Positions 54,093-64,000 of a stretch of DNA of 64,000 nt are shown here, in pieces; within the stretch, counting starts at the first letter, position 1, and each line of letters starts with the position of its first letter. Position numbers and translations under genes: made by a program. The DNA comes from Patiria miniata (lineage: Eukaryota; Echinodermata; Asteroidea; Valvatida; Asterinidae), in assembly GCF_015706575.1 (NCBI RefSeq), contig NW_024037069.1:37841315-37905314 (forward strand), written 5' to 3'. The notes under the pieces were generated by a model. That model had not been told where the DNA came from and did no database searches. It worked only from the letters and a program-made list of their open reading frames with translations.

Positions 54093-55471
54093 TATTGATT
54101 GATGGTCATCTTGGCCAAAAAATGTTATTTCCTGAAAGTAACAAGAAAGATGCCATAAAGATCTAGAACGCATTCGAAATCGATTGCTGGACAGTTGTGC
54201 TATTAAAGGGGAAAATTCTGTCGAAAAATTAAGGTTAAATCGCTCAAAAAAATACCTTTTCTTCTCCAAAAATTGATGATTTTTACCCAAATCTTCTTAA
54301 TTATGCGTTATAGAGTATTGATTGATGGTCCTACAGCATCCAGATGAATTTCTGCCTTGTTTTGAGAAAAGTCAATTTTTGGCCGATTTTGACCAAAAAT
54401 GTAAGGTTTACCCCTTGCATTTTTTCAATTTTGGCAAAAAAATGAAATTTTCTGAAAGTTGCTAGAAAGATGCCTTCAGGGCCCTAAAACGCATTCCAAA
54501 TCGATTGCTGGACAGTTGTGCTATTAAAGGGGAAATTCTGTCGAAAAATTAAGGTTACAATACATCGCCCCCAAAATTATCTTTTTTCCTCCAAAAATTG
54601 ACGACTTTTGCCCAAATCTTCAAAATTATGTGTGTTAAAGTATTGATTGATGATCCTCTTGCATTCAGATGAATTTCTGCCTTGTTTTGAGAAAAGTGAT
54701 TTTTTTTTTTTCAATTTTGGCCAAAAAATGTAATTTCCTGAAAGTTACTAGAAAGATGCCATAAAGATCCTAGAACGCATTCCAACTCGATTGCTGGACA
54801 GTTGTGCTATTAAAGGGGAAAATTCTGTCGAAAAATTAAGGTTAAATCGCTCAAAAAATTACCTTTTTTTCTCCAAAAATTGATGATTTTTGCCCAAATC
54901 TTCTTAATTATGTGTGGTAGAGTATTGATTGATGGTCCTACAGCATCCAGATGAATTTCTGCCTTGTTTTGAGAAAAGTCAATTTTTGGCCGATTTTGAC
55001 CAAAAATGTAAGGTTTACCCCTTGCATTTTTTTCAATTATGGCAAAAAAATGAAATTTTCTGAAAGTTGCTAGAAAGATGCCTTCAGGGCCCGAGAACGC
55101 ATTCCAAATCGATTGCTGGACAGTTGTGCTATTAAAGGGGAAATTCTGTCGAAAAATTAAGGTTACAATACATCGCCCCCAAAATTATCTTTTTTCCTCC
55201 AAAAATTTACGATTTTTGCCCAAATCTTCAAAATTATGTGTGTTAAAGTATTGATTGATGGTCATCTTGGCCAAAAAATGTAATTTCCTGAAAGTAACAA
55301 GAAAGATGCCATAAAGATCTAGAACGCATTCGAAATCGATTGCTGGACAGTTGTGCTATTAAAGGGGAAAATTCTGTCGAAAAATTAAGGTTAAATCGCT
55401 CAAAAAAATACCTTTTCTTCTCCAAAAATTGATGATTTTTACCCAAATCTTCTTAATTATGTGTTATAGAG
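54093..55471 (+). repeat. Higher-order repeat sharing a deletion, offset about 1,156 bp
   Basis: B monomers at 54093 and 55249 both read GATGGTCATCTTGGCC, lacking about 57 bp of the normal B unit at the same point. The shared breakpoint shows that one copy descends from the other by duplication. Confidence 0.88.
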
Positions 55472-56939
55472 TATTGATTGATGGTCCTACAGCATCCAGA
55501 TGAATTTCTGCCTTGTTTTGAGAAAAGTCAATTTTCGGCCGATTTTGACCAAAAATGTAAGGTTTACCCCTTGCATTTTTTCAATTTTGGCAAAAAAAAT
55601 GAAATTTTCTGAAAGTTGCTAGAAAAGATGCCTTCAGGGCCCTAGAACGCATTCCAAATCGATTGCTGGACAGTTGTGCTATTAAAGGGGAGATTCTGTC
55701 GAAAAATTAAGGTTACAATACATCGCCCCCAAAATTATCTTTTTTCCTCCAAAAATTGACGATTTTTGCCCAAATCTTCAAAATTATGTGTGTTAAAGTA
55801 TTGATTGATGGTCCTCTTGCATTCAGATGAATTTCTGCCTTGTTTTGAGAAAAGTGATTTTTTTTTTCAATTTTGGCCAAAAAATGTTATTTCCTGAAAG
55901 TTACTAGAAAGATGCCATAAAGATCCTAGAACGCATTCCAAATCGATTGCTGGACAGTTGTGCTATTAAAGGGGAAAATTCTGTCGAAAAATTAAGGTTA
56001 AATCGCTCAAAAAATTACCTTTTTTTCTCCAAAAATTGATGATTTTTGCCCAAATCTTCTTAATTATGTGTGGTAGAGTATTGATTGATGGTCCTACAGC
56101 ATCCAGATGAATTTCTGCCTTGTTTTGAGAAAAGTCAATTTTTGGCCGATTTTGACCAAAAATGTAAGGTTTACCCCTTGCATTTTTTCAATTTTGGCAA
56201 AAAAATGAAATTTTCTGAAAGTTGCTAGAAAAGATGCCTTCAGGGCCCGAGAACGCATTCCAAATCGATTGCTGGACAGTTGTGCTATTAAAGGGGAAAT
56301 TCTGTCGAAAAATTAAGGTTACAATACATCGCCCCCAAAATTATCTTTTTTCCTCCAAAAATTGACGATTTTTGCCCAAATCTTCAAAATTATGTGTGTT
56401 AAAGTATTGATTGATGGTCCTCTTGCATTCAGATGAATTTCTGCCTTGTTTTGAGAAAAGTGATTTTTTTTTTTCAATTTTGGCCAAAAAATGTAATTTC
56501 CTGAAAGTTACTAGAAAGATGCCATAAAGATCCTAGAACCCATTCCAAATCGATTGCTGGACAGTTGTGCTATTAAAGGGGAAAATTCTGTCGAAAAATT
56601 AAGGTTAAATCGCTCAAAAAATTACCTTTTTTCTCCAAAAATTGATGATTTTTGCCCAAATCTTCTAAATTATGTGTGGTAGAGTATTGATTGATGGTCC
56701 TATAGTATCCAGATGAATTTCTGCCTCGTTTTGAGAAAAGTCAATTTTTGGCCGATTTTCACTAAAAAGGTAAGGCTAACCCCTTGCATTTTTTGCAAGA
56801 AAGATGCCTTAAGGGCCCTGGAACGCATTCCAAATCGATTGCTTGACAGATGTGCTATTAAAGTAGAAATTCAACAACGTTTGACCTTTAACCTTGGAAC
56901 AACAAATTCAGTAAACCAACTTGATTTCAATACGTTAAT

Positions 56940-57810
56940 CATTTAAGCATTTCTCACATTTTGGCAAACAAGTACACAAACACATGAAAGAAAACATCTC
57001 ACTTTCAAATACTTTTCTTAATAGTGCACATAGCATTTTTTATTGAATCAATTTGCTTACATAAAAATCTGAGAGAAATCCACCTTTGAATATTCCAGAT
57101 GCAAAGGCTGCAAATGGTCCAATAATCATTTTCGGGTTGACGAATCGTTCAGGACATCGCAATTTTCTGTACTCTTTAAGAAATAGTTTGAAAAAGTAGA
57201 CCTTTATGTTGAAATCACTGATATAATGAAACTCGTTTCTCAGTAATGGTTTGAGTTGAGATAATACTTAGTAGCTTCCCTTCATAACGAAAGCTCTGTT
57301 GGAAAACACTCATAGTCCTGGCCTCATATGCATGTATATATCATTTGGGAAGAATTCCATACACGGACATCACTAATTTTTCCCTGCAGTGGCCTATCAG
57401 CCATCAGAAAGCGATAACATGTCCTAAAAAGTCAATATTAGCAGGGAAAATATTGAAGCATTTACTGAAAAAAAACATGGACTTTTTTCAGACCAGTCTC
57501 ATAGGGTTTGTGCACAGGGTGTCAAGTGATGTCCAGGTATGGAACTCTTTCCTATTGTTTTTGAGACTTAACAAAATCAAAACACCATCTTCAACTCACG
57601 TGCCCCAGTACATACACCAGCAACATGCTTTGTTCAACAGCTCTTGTAGCACTAAATCCCAAGAGATGTAAGTCAGCATGTACAGTGCTGACCAGGGATA
57701 GTCAAGTCCATCACAAGTCCCTGCAAGTCCATCACAAGTCCTCCAGTCCCAATTCAACTCACAAGCTATTCAAATGAGCTTTGACAAAGGCATTCCTTTC
57801 TTACTGTGTA
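56940..57810. other. Intergenic sequence without recognised feature
   Basis: Unique-looking A/T-rich DNA right of the satellite. A short CAAGTCCATCACAAGTCC repeat is at about 57700-57745. No gene evidence. Confidence 0.45.
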
Positions 57811-58192
57811 GGCCAAAAAAAAAAAAAGTCGGTCTCTGGTCAGCGCGCGCGTCGATTTTAATCATGCGCGTCAATCTTTTTTTTTCCAAAATGTTCCGCG
57901 GTAGCTCCAACAGCGCCCTCTATTGCCACACCTCATTTTTTTTTAACCAAAGAACACCAAGGAATGGGAAATTGCACCAAGGCAAATGATCGAGAGCACC
58001 AAGGCAAATTATGGAGGACACCAATGTACATGAGGACACCAAAAAAGCAAAATAGTACCCCACTTTGTCAGTTCAATCCAAGCTTGAAGAAAAAAAAGAA
58101 AAGAAAAAAAAAAAAAAAAAAAAAAAGCCGCGTCACCGCGTCGATTCCGGAACTTTGGTCTGACCAGAGACCAATATTTTTATTTTTTGGCC
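57811..58192. mobile_element. GGCC-A(n) TIR element, family 2, copy 2 (opposite orientation)
   Basis: Left end GGCC, A-run, GTCGGTCTCTGGTCAGCG; right end CTGACCAGAGACC..GGCC. Body as in 14790-15190, inverted. Flanks GTA and TTA. Confidence 0.8.
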
Positions 58193-59084
58193 TTATCCAC
58201 TGTTTCTTGTGACTGAACTTGTAGGATTTACTTGTGACCAGACTATTGACGGACTCGACTTCATCCCTGGTGCTCACACGTGACATTACTCAAAACAGGA
58301 CTAACCACCACCAATTCACACATCTTTCGTTTTGGGGTAGGCATATTTACAGAATACAAAACCCATGATTTTCACATTGCCAATACATACATGAACATTA
58401 TTTTTAAAAAGTGATATACGTATGATGGCTTGCCTAGTTCAGATAAAAACTTGGTCATGAAGGCCACACGGTAGAATTATTTTGATAGAAAGGGATTTTA
58501 CCAAAAATGTGTTTAAAATTATATTTTAAATCACACAACTGAATGAATACATGTAAAAATGTTAACCTTTCATTGAAAATTTGTATTTTGGGGAATGAAG
58601 AGGCACTGTTTCTTACAGTTTCTTTGTAAATTATTTGGACGTTGAATATTCAAATATTCAACAAAAATTTTTGGAGCAGCCTTAACTTTTGGATTTTTAG
58701 TAAAAAGATACTTTCTGGAGTTCCGTGCTTGCAAATTGCAGCACCACTGAAATATCGTTTAGAAAAGAGTTTAGTGACATCAGTCATTTTCTTTCATTTG
58801 ACTGAAACTTTGACAAAATGTCCGACGTTTCGTGACTTTTTAACAGTACACCCTGTACCTATACATGTACATACATGTTTTCCAACAACACATGAATATA
58901 ATATATATCTCAAATTCATTGTTGCTCTAGCATACTTTATCATTGATGTCCAAATTCCCAAAAAGGAAAAAATAAAATCCAGTGTCATAAAACACTGAAT
59001 GCTCAATATCATCATTCAAGACGTAACATAATGTACTTATATTTCTTGCATTCATACAACCATTGATACAAAAATGATACCTTA
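58193..59084. other. Intergenic sequence without recognised feature
   Basis: A/T-rich sequence between two family-2 elements; no gene, TIR or tandem structure recognised. Confidence 0.4.
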
Positions 59085-59439
59085 GGCCAAAAAAAAAAAT
59101 ATTCGGTCTCTGACCAAAGTTCCGAAATTGACGCGGCCAACGCGGCTTTTTTTTTTTCTTCAAGCTTGGATTGTACAGACAAGGTGGGTACTATTTTGCT
59201 TTTTTGGTGTCCTCATGTACATTGGTGTCCTCCATAATTTGCCTTGGTGCTTTCGATCATTTGCCTTGGTGCAATTTCCCATTCCATGGTGCTCTTTGGT
59301 AAAAAAAATTGAGGAGGTGCGGAAATAGAGGGCGCTGTTGGAGCTACCGCGGAACATTTTGGGGAAAAAAAAGATCGACGCGCATGATTAAAATCGACGC
59401 GCGCGCTGACTAGAGACCGACTTATTATTTTGTTTTGCC
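59085..59439. mobile_element. GGCC-A(n) TIR element, family 2, copy 3
   Basis: Left end GGCC, A-run, ATTCGGTCTCTGACC; right end ctgac-TAGAGACCGAC..GCC. TTA on both sides. Shares GAGGGCGCTGTTGGAGCTAC with copy 2. Confidence 0.8.
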
Positions 59440-59564
59440 TTAAATAGACGAGGTGGGGCAGGGGGCAAGCTTCCCCCTTGCCCCCCCCCCCCCCTCGCGA
59501 CGCCCCTGATTATCCTTCCATTGGGGTGCGTATGTTTGCAGGGCCATGTGCCACTTGTTCATAC

Positions 59565-59680
59565 TTAATGCAAGTGTCGATGCGAAGCAAATTCGTTAGG
59601 GTAATGGCGAACGTCACAACAGAATTTCAATTGTTGACGTCATGAAATTCGCTTTGCTTTCGCGTGAAGCATGCACGAGC
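59565..59680. repeat. Diverged inverted-repeat element around TGACGTCA
   Basis: GCGAAGCAAATTCG on the left and CGCTTTGCTTTCGCG-type sequence on the right, with GACGTCATG between; similar to 21648-21803. Confidence 0.45.
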
Positions 59681-59699
59681 CTTAACGAAGGCAAACACA

Positions 59700-60650
59700 T
59701 TCGTTTGAGTGGAACCGAACGTACCACAAATTAAAATCTTATATTTTCACATCAGCTGGTCTTATGAGTGTCTTTTCAGCCCATTAGAAAGAAACTGCTT
59801 TTCATGTACACAAGCGCAGTGGCTTGACATAACAATTACAACAATGTCATGACTCTTGTTAGGCCAAGCTTAAACCATGTTCTCAGGAACTCTTTGCAGA
59901 TCGATCTGTGTGCGTAAACGAGAACTAAACAAATGGCAAGACAGTGGCAGGAATTGCCTCTTCCACTGACATCCTCGAGAGATTTATGTCATTTCTTGCA
60001 CTGTTACTGTAAACAAAGATAGCAAAGTTTGTGCATGTCACAAATTTTTGGAAATAAAATAAGCATGAACGGATATTTCGAAAACAATTCCCCCTATTAA
60101 GGAAAACCCCACAAAACGTGATATTGAGCAAAAGAAGGATTCTTGATGTGATGTTTCATCAAATTTGTCATTTCTTTTGCTTGAGATGAGTCAAAGTTGG
60201 TGTTGTGCAAATAAAACTTAAATGATACCAGCAATAGTGATTATTTACATTTTACAAAGATTTTTTTCCAATGTCAGATAATTTTTATACAGTTGACCAT
60301 TAAACACATTTCAAAAATTAAAGAGTTTCTTCATCTTCTCCACCTGATTGGAAAATATTTAACAAGAAAAGTTGCATGCTTGCAATTGCTGATGTCAGTT
60401 CCGTCTCAAAGAACCAACTGATTCACTGCCAGAAGACACATTGAAACTCAAAATATGTTCTGGTGATTTCAAATCACTTCTGAACTGTTGATGATGACAC
60501 CGGGCATAGTTGCAAAGGCTAAGCAGAATCCACATGTGCAACTGTTTTCTACTCCAGAGTTGTTGATGATCACCCAAGCTTACCGGTGGGATTGTACAAA
60601 ATTTAAACCCCCCCTCTTACTCAGTCCCAGCAAAATAGAATGCTCAGCAG
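59700..60650. other. Intergenic sequence without recognised feature
   Basis: No exon-like or repeat structure recognised. It could include part of the 3' UTR of the minus-strand gene. Confidence 0.35.
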
Positions 60651-60654
60651 CAAC

Positions 60655-61830
60655 TTCCTATACTTTTTGGTGAGTGAGAAATAGTGGTGAAGTTTCTTGC
60701 TGAGGAACACAAGAAAACTTATCTGTGCTCTTCTCCTATTGGTCTCTTGATTGACCTGGGGTGAATTTTCAATCACTGGTTTCTGCTATCTATCTGTACG
60801 GGCGTGATTACGTATATGGTCTTATGGGGTACAGGGAACAATGGATAACAATAGGGACAATGGTACCTCCCAAGTCACTCTTGAGAAATCTCAGTTCCCT
60901 AGGAGAAACGCTATGTAGTTTGAGGAGAACAATAGTAAGGAAGTAAAGGTGGACAATAGTGGTACCCCATAACTACCCATATGTGCGGTTGTGTGCTCGT
61001 TTTACTGATGGGTGAAGGCAAGAAATTGTGGTAAAGTTCCTTGCTCAGGAACACCCATACTACTCTGTGCTCTTCCCTCATGAATCCCTAATTTAGTTTG
61101 TGCGGTAAATTTTCAATCACTGGTTACTGCCATCTGTACGTAAAGTGAATGCACTCTCACGGGTGCTTGTTTTACGGATGGGTAAGGCAAGAAATTGTGG
61201 TAAAGTTCCTTGCTCAGGAACACAATACTGCTCTGTGCTCTTCCATCATCAATCTCTAATTTAGTTTGTGTGGTAAAGTTTCAATCACTGGTTACTGCCA
61301 TCTGTATGTAAAGTGAATGCTCTCTCACGGGTGCTTGTTTTACGGATGGTTAAGGCAAGAAATTGTGGTAAAGTTCCTTGCTTAGGAACACAAGAATACT
61401 GCTCTGCGCTCTCCTACTATTGGTCTCTTGTTTACATGACCTGTGGGAAAGTTTGCATTCACTGGTCACTGCCATCTATCTGTACATTTATATGTGCTGT
61501 CATGGGTGCTTCTTTAACTGTTGGGTGGATACAAAAAATTGTGGTAAAGTTCGTTGCTCAGGAAGACAAACATGACATTCCGTGCTCATCTCCAATCAAT
61601 CTATTGTTGAGTTTTCAGTGAAATAGTTTAAGTCACTGCTTAACTGCCATTTCTCAATGAATATGTTCCCACACTTTAACTGTTAGGTGCAGTCATAAAA
61701 TTGTGATAAACTGGCTTGCCAAGGGACATAAGCATAGCACTGCGTGCTTGTCTTCCATAGATTTGTGTAAGTTCCCACTGTTACAGTTTTCACTGGTACA
61801 CGATACATAATTGTGCGCTGTACAACCAGT
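60655..61830 (+). repeat. Tandem array of about 170-bp units with SINE-like motif
   Basis: The word GGTAAAGTTCCTTGCTCAGG recurs with spacing 168-175 bp (unit marks near 60991, 61161, 61329, 61504, 61673), plus a more diverged first unit near 60685 with extra sequence. Units also share TCACTGGTTACTGCCATCTG. The core resembles the SINE body word GGTAAAGTGCCTTGCTCAAG at 10757. Confidence 0.8.
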
Positions 61831-61843
61831 ATGACTGGTACCC

Positions 61844-62042
61844 TTAACTGCTCGCAACCTCCATCTCGTCTTCGTCCTCTTCCTTGACCTCGTCCATGCT
61901 CCCGCCTCCCACGAACATCTTGAGTGCCCTGAGGATGGGGTTGATGCGTAGTTCCAGCCATTCTTCATTGGTAGTGGTGTGGTAGACGTTGCGTAGTGCG
62001 GCCCTGGCCCTCTGCCGAATAGCATCTAGCTGACCTGACAAA
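61844..62042 (-). CDS. Terminal exon of the minus-strand gene
   Basis: Acceptor gtgtag after a T-rich tract; begins T|TTG TCA in phase with AG from the previous exon, giving Ser. Stop TAA. An alternative AG at 62036-62035 would break the frame. Encodes the Arg/Leu-rich helix and the acidic C-terminus. Confidence 0.75.
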
Positions 62043-63915
62043 CTACACCCCAAAAAATGAGCAAAGGACGCCGGTGTTACTGATTCACCTTTAACCCTAG
62101 CTAGCTGGGCAATTTTTTACATTTTTTTTTTTCATGAATTTCAAAAATCTGCTGGAAACTGATGGCGCTTTCTTTCAATATCCCATGTAAACTAATAGCA
62201 ACTATTCCCTTAGGCAAAATCCCTGAAAACCTTCAAAAGACCGATCAAATTGTCAGCAAATTAAAACACATATCACAAAACAAATAACCCAGCAACATCT
62301 CTTGTTAGCTCCTCCCCCAACCAGACACACACACACATTAGAGGCCATTAGAATTTATACTAAGATTGGATACATATGCGGCTCGGAAAAACAAGTGGCC
62401 TATTAAATCACCATGTTGTTTGATAAATTTTACCACGCCAATGTATCTACATCTCAGTATTTTGATATGAGATGCACATTGTCGATAATGTGCAACTATG
62501 GCAGAATTGCTTCGACTTTTTCCGAGCCGCATACTAACGAGCCATTTCTAATTTCACCACTGACTAGTTACCATTCAATCTCATCTTCCGACATTATTCC
62601 GACTTCAGAAACTATAATGCCAGTTTTTTCAGACCAAAAGTATCCCATGTAGACGGCAAAAATGAAAATATTTAACTACTTTTTAATTTATTTTAAAGTT
62701 TTAGAGCTTATTACTTACCTTTTTGCCTCTGTTGCGCTCTCCTCAACAGAATAATGGACCATGGGAAGATCGGTGGCAATACTTGCGTTGGGATTCCTGT
62801 GAAAGAAAACATTTGGATATTTATTGTTTATGGACGCCGTGCACAAGTACCCCCTCGATAGTCAGGAAGGGTGAGGTGGGGGAGACCACTAGGGAGGGAT
62901 ATTCTTACCCATTGCTTGAAGGCGCCCGACTTAATAAGAAATCAGAATAAAACACGTTGCACGTACAATGCGCCATACATACAGTTACCAGTACTGGTTA
63001 CTCTCAAAAGCGCCATCTTCATTTTGTACACAGAGTACATAGACCTGATTGCTCAAATGTTATGAACAGTCATCAATCACAATGAACCCCAAAATGTCTG
63101 AAATTCTTCCGTTTTGGGACAAAATGTCCTCCTAAACTCAAACACAAATGCCCATTCAAAGTCTGTTCATGTAGTAGAGTTTGCTCAGTTTTTGTTTTTT
63201 TCATTTTCATACATCAAAACAATTTCATGTCTTTAGATATACAGATTTTATGAGAGTAAATGCGTTGACTGTTCCGATTGATTCTGATAAAGTATTCCAG
63301 AGATTGTAGGTTCAAATTCAGTCCAGTTAATTTCTTTGAAAAAAATACATTGGAACTGGATCCCAAACAAGGAAAATGGAAATAGATCCTAATCAAGGAA
63401 AATGGAACTGGATCCCAAACAAGGAAGATGGAACTGGATCTCAAACAAGGAAAATGGAACTAGATCCCAATCAAGGAAAATGGAACTAGATCCCAAACAA
63501 GGAAAATGGAACTAGATCCCAAACAAGGAAAATGGAACTGGATCCAAATAAGGAAGATGGAACTGGATCCCAAACAAGGAAAATGGAAATAGATCCTAAT
63601 TAAGGAAAATGGAACTGGATCCCAAACAAGGAAAATGGAACTAGATCCCAAACAAGGAAAATGGAACTAGATCCCAAACAAGGAAAATGGAACTAGATCC
63701 CAAACAAGGAAAATGGAACTGGATCCAAATAAGGAAGATGGAACTGGATCCCAACTTATGCCAAGGGAAAAACGTTCAAAACAACTCACGTGTTTGCATG
63801 AAGCTGGCTCTGACTCATGAAATCCTTGAATCGGGACGAAGACTCAAATATAACCAAATCTTGGACAGCAGAGTAGACATCACTGCCGGAAAAGGCCACC
63901 TTGGGATCCAGAGAT
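61844..63915 (-). CDS. Unidentified protein, last three exons
   Basis: Three minus-strand exons (63915-63790, 62796-62719, 62042-61844) join in one frame through two phase-2 introns with AG/GT borders and give 133 C-terminal residues. The segment contains a likely helical stretch (LDAIRQRARAALRNVY, then EEWLELRINPILRALKMFVG) and ends in a strongly acidic tail (DEVKEEDEDEMEVASS). No signal, membrane segment or known motif is visible. I do not recognise the family; an intracellular helical-repeat or complex-subunit protein is possible but unproven. The rest of the gene lies beyond the window's right edge. Confidence 0.75.
62043..62718 (-). other. Intron of the minus-strand gene
   Basis: About 680 bp, A/T-rich, with a CACACACACA run at about 62327-62337. 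No element recognised. Confidence 0.6.
62719..62796 (-). CDS. Penultimate exon of the minus-strand gene
   Basis: 78 nt; acceptor tttcacag, donor gtaagt. Reads NPNASIATDLPMVHYSVEES and on to EAK in phase 2. The phases match both neighbours, which is the main support. Confidence 0.75.
63352..63755 (-). repeat. 26-bp minisatellite, about 15 units
   Basis: Plus-strand unit AAGGAAAATGGAACTAGATC plus CCAAAC, spacing 26 bp, with CTGGATC/CTAGATC and AAAAT/AAGAT variants arranged in repeated blocks. Lies in the intron of the minus-strand gene, ending 35 bp from the next exon. Confidence 0.95.
63790..63915 (-). CDS. Antepenultimate exon of the minus-strand gene
   Basis: 126 nt; acceptor gatcag preceded by a T-rich tract, donor gtgagt. 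Reads SLDPKVAFSGSDVYSAVQDL, then VIFESSSRFKDF. Last bases AC join G of the next exon to give Thr. Confidence 0.75.
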
Positions 63916-64000
63916 CTGATCAGGGCCAAACAAAAATAAAAATAATTACTTCATGAACACTGTTTTAATTCACTTCATACAACACCTGAATATATTCCTT

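Larger units (their letters stand above)
45228..56880 (+). repeat. 11.7-kb dimeric satellite, 39 monomers
   Basis: The word TATTGATTGATGGTCC recurs 39 times. Two monomer types alternate: A, about 326 bp (CTACAGCATCCAGATGAA, GCCTTCAGGGCCC), and B, about 282 bp (CTCTTGCATTCAGATGAA, GCCATAAAGATCC). All share ATCGATTGCTGGACAGTTG. Two A-A tandems occur at 47061/47382 and 48596/48917. Two B monomers (54093, 55249) are only 223 bp. The outer monomer at the right edge is decayed. It has no meaningful ORF; long open frames here are by-products of the repeat. Confidence 0.97.

Noticed and set aside
47640..55446. Repeated minus-strand ORFs of 60-95 codons across the satellite
   Set aside because: They recur with the monomer period, shift with indels and have no exon borders or known domain; they are by-products of the repeat sequence.
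45228..56880. CRISPR-like regular repeats
   Set aside because: The host is a eukaryote and the units are contiguous satellite monomers without unique spacers.

Overview
The window is animal genomic DNA. It carries small, regularly sized exons with GT-AG introns that are all phase 1, together with many TIR and foldback elements, tRNA-derived SINEs and a long satellite array. EGF repeats combined with a CUB domain, as in sea-urchin fibropellins, plus the style of SINEs and MITEs, suggest a marine deuterostome, most likely an echinoderm. This is inference; no species marker was seen.

From about 1.1 to 41.4 kb the + strand holds the 3' part of one large gene. I place 35 exons. Each internal exon is a multiple of three and is flanked by phase-1 introns. 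They encode 24 EGF modules (one exon carries two), then a CUB domain, then 10 more EGF modules, a short Pro/Ser/Thr linker, one membrane-spanning helix and a tail of about eight residues. The product should be a type I, Notch-like but signalling-tail-less, fibropellin-like surface protein. Its 5' end (signal peptide and first exons) lies outside the window. The EGF modules before the CUB are mostly calcium-binding type; those after it are clearly divergent.

The introns are crowded with non-autonomous transposons. They include three related families with GGCC-A(n) termini and 3-bp target duplications, TTAA-flanked elements, pogo-like TA-flanked MITEs, a Mutator-like element with a 9-bp target duplication, hAT-like elements, TACAGGGTGA foldbacks, other long palindromes, tRNA-derived SINEs and a LINE 3' fragment. 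There are also minisatellites with 26-, 32-, 60- and 128-bp units.

Between about 45.2 and 56.9 kb lies an 11.7-kb A/T-rich satellite of 39 monomers. Two monomer types, about 326 and 282 bp, alternate, and recent higher-order duplications of about 1,535, 1,211 and 1,156 bp sit on top. From 56.9 to 61.8 kb there are more MITEs and a roughly 170-bp tandem array that resembles SINE body sequence.

From 61.8 kb to the window end the minus strand carries the last three exons of a second gene (phase-2 introns, acidic C-terminus). I could not assign it to a family. The two genes converge on the satellite-containing interval.
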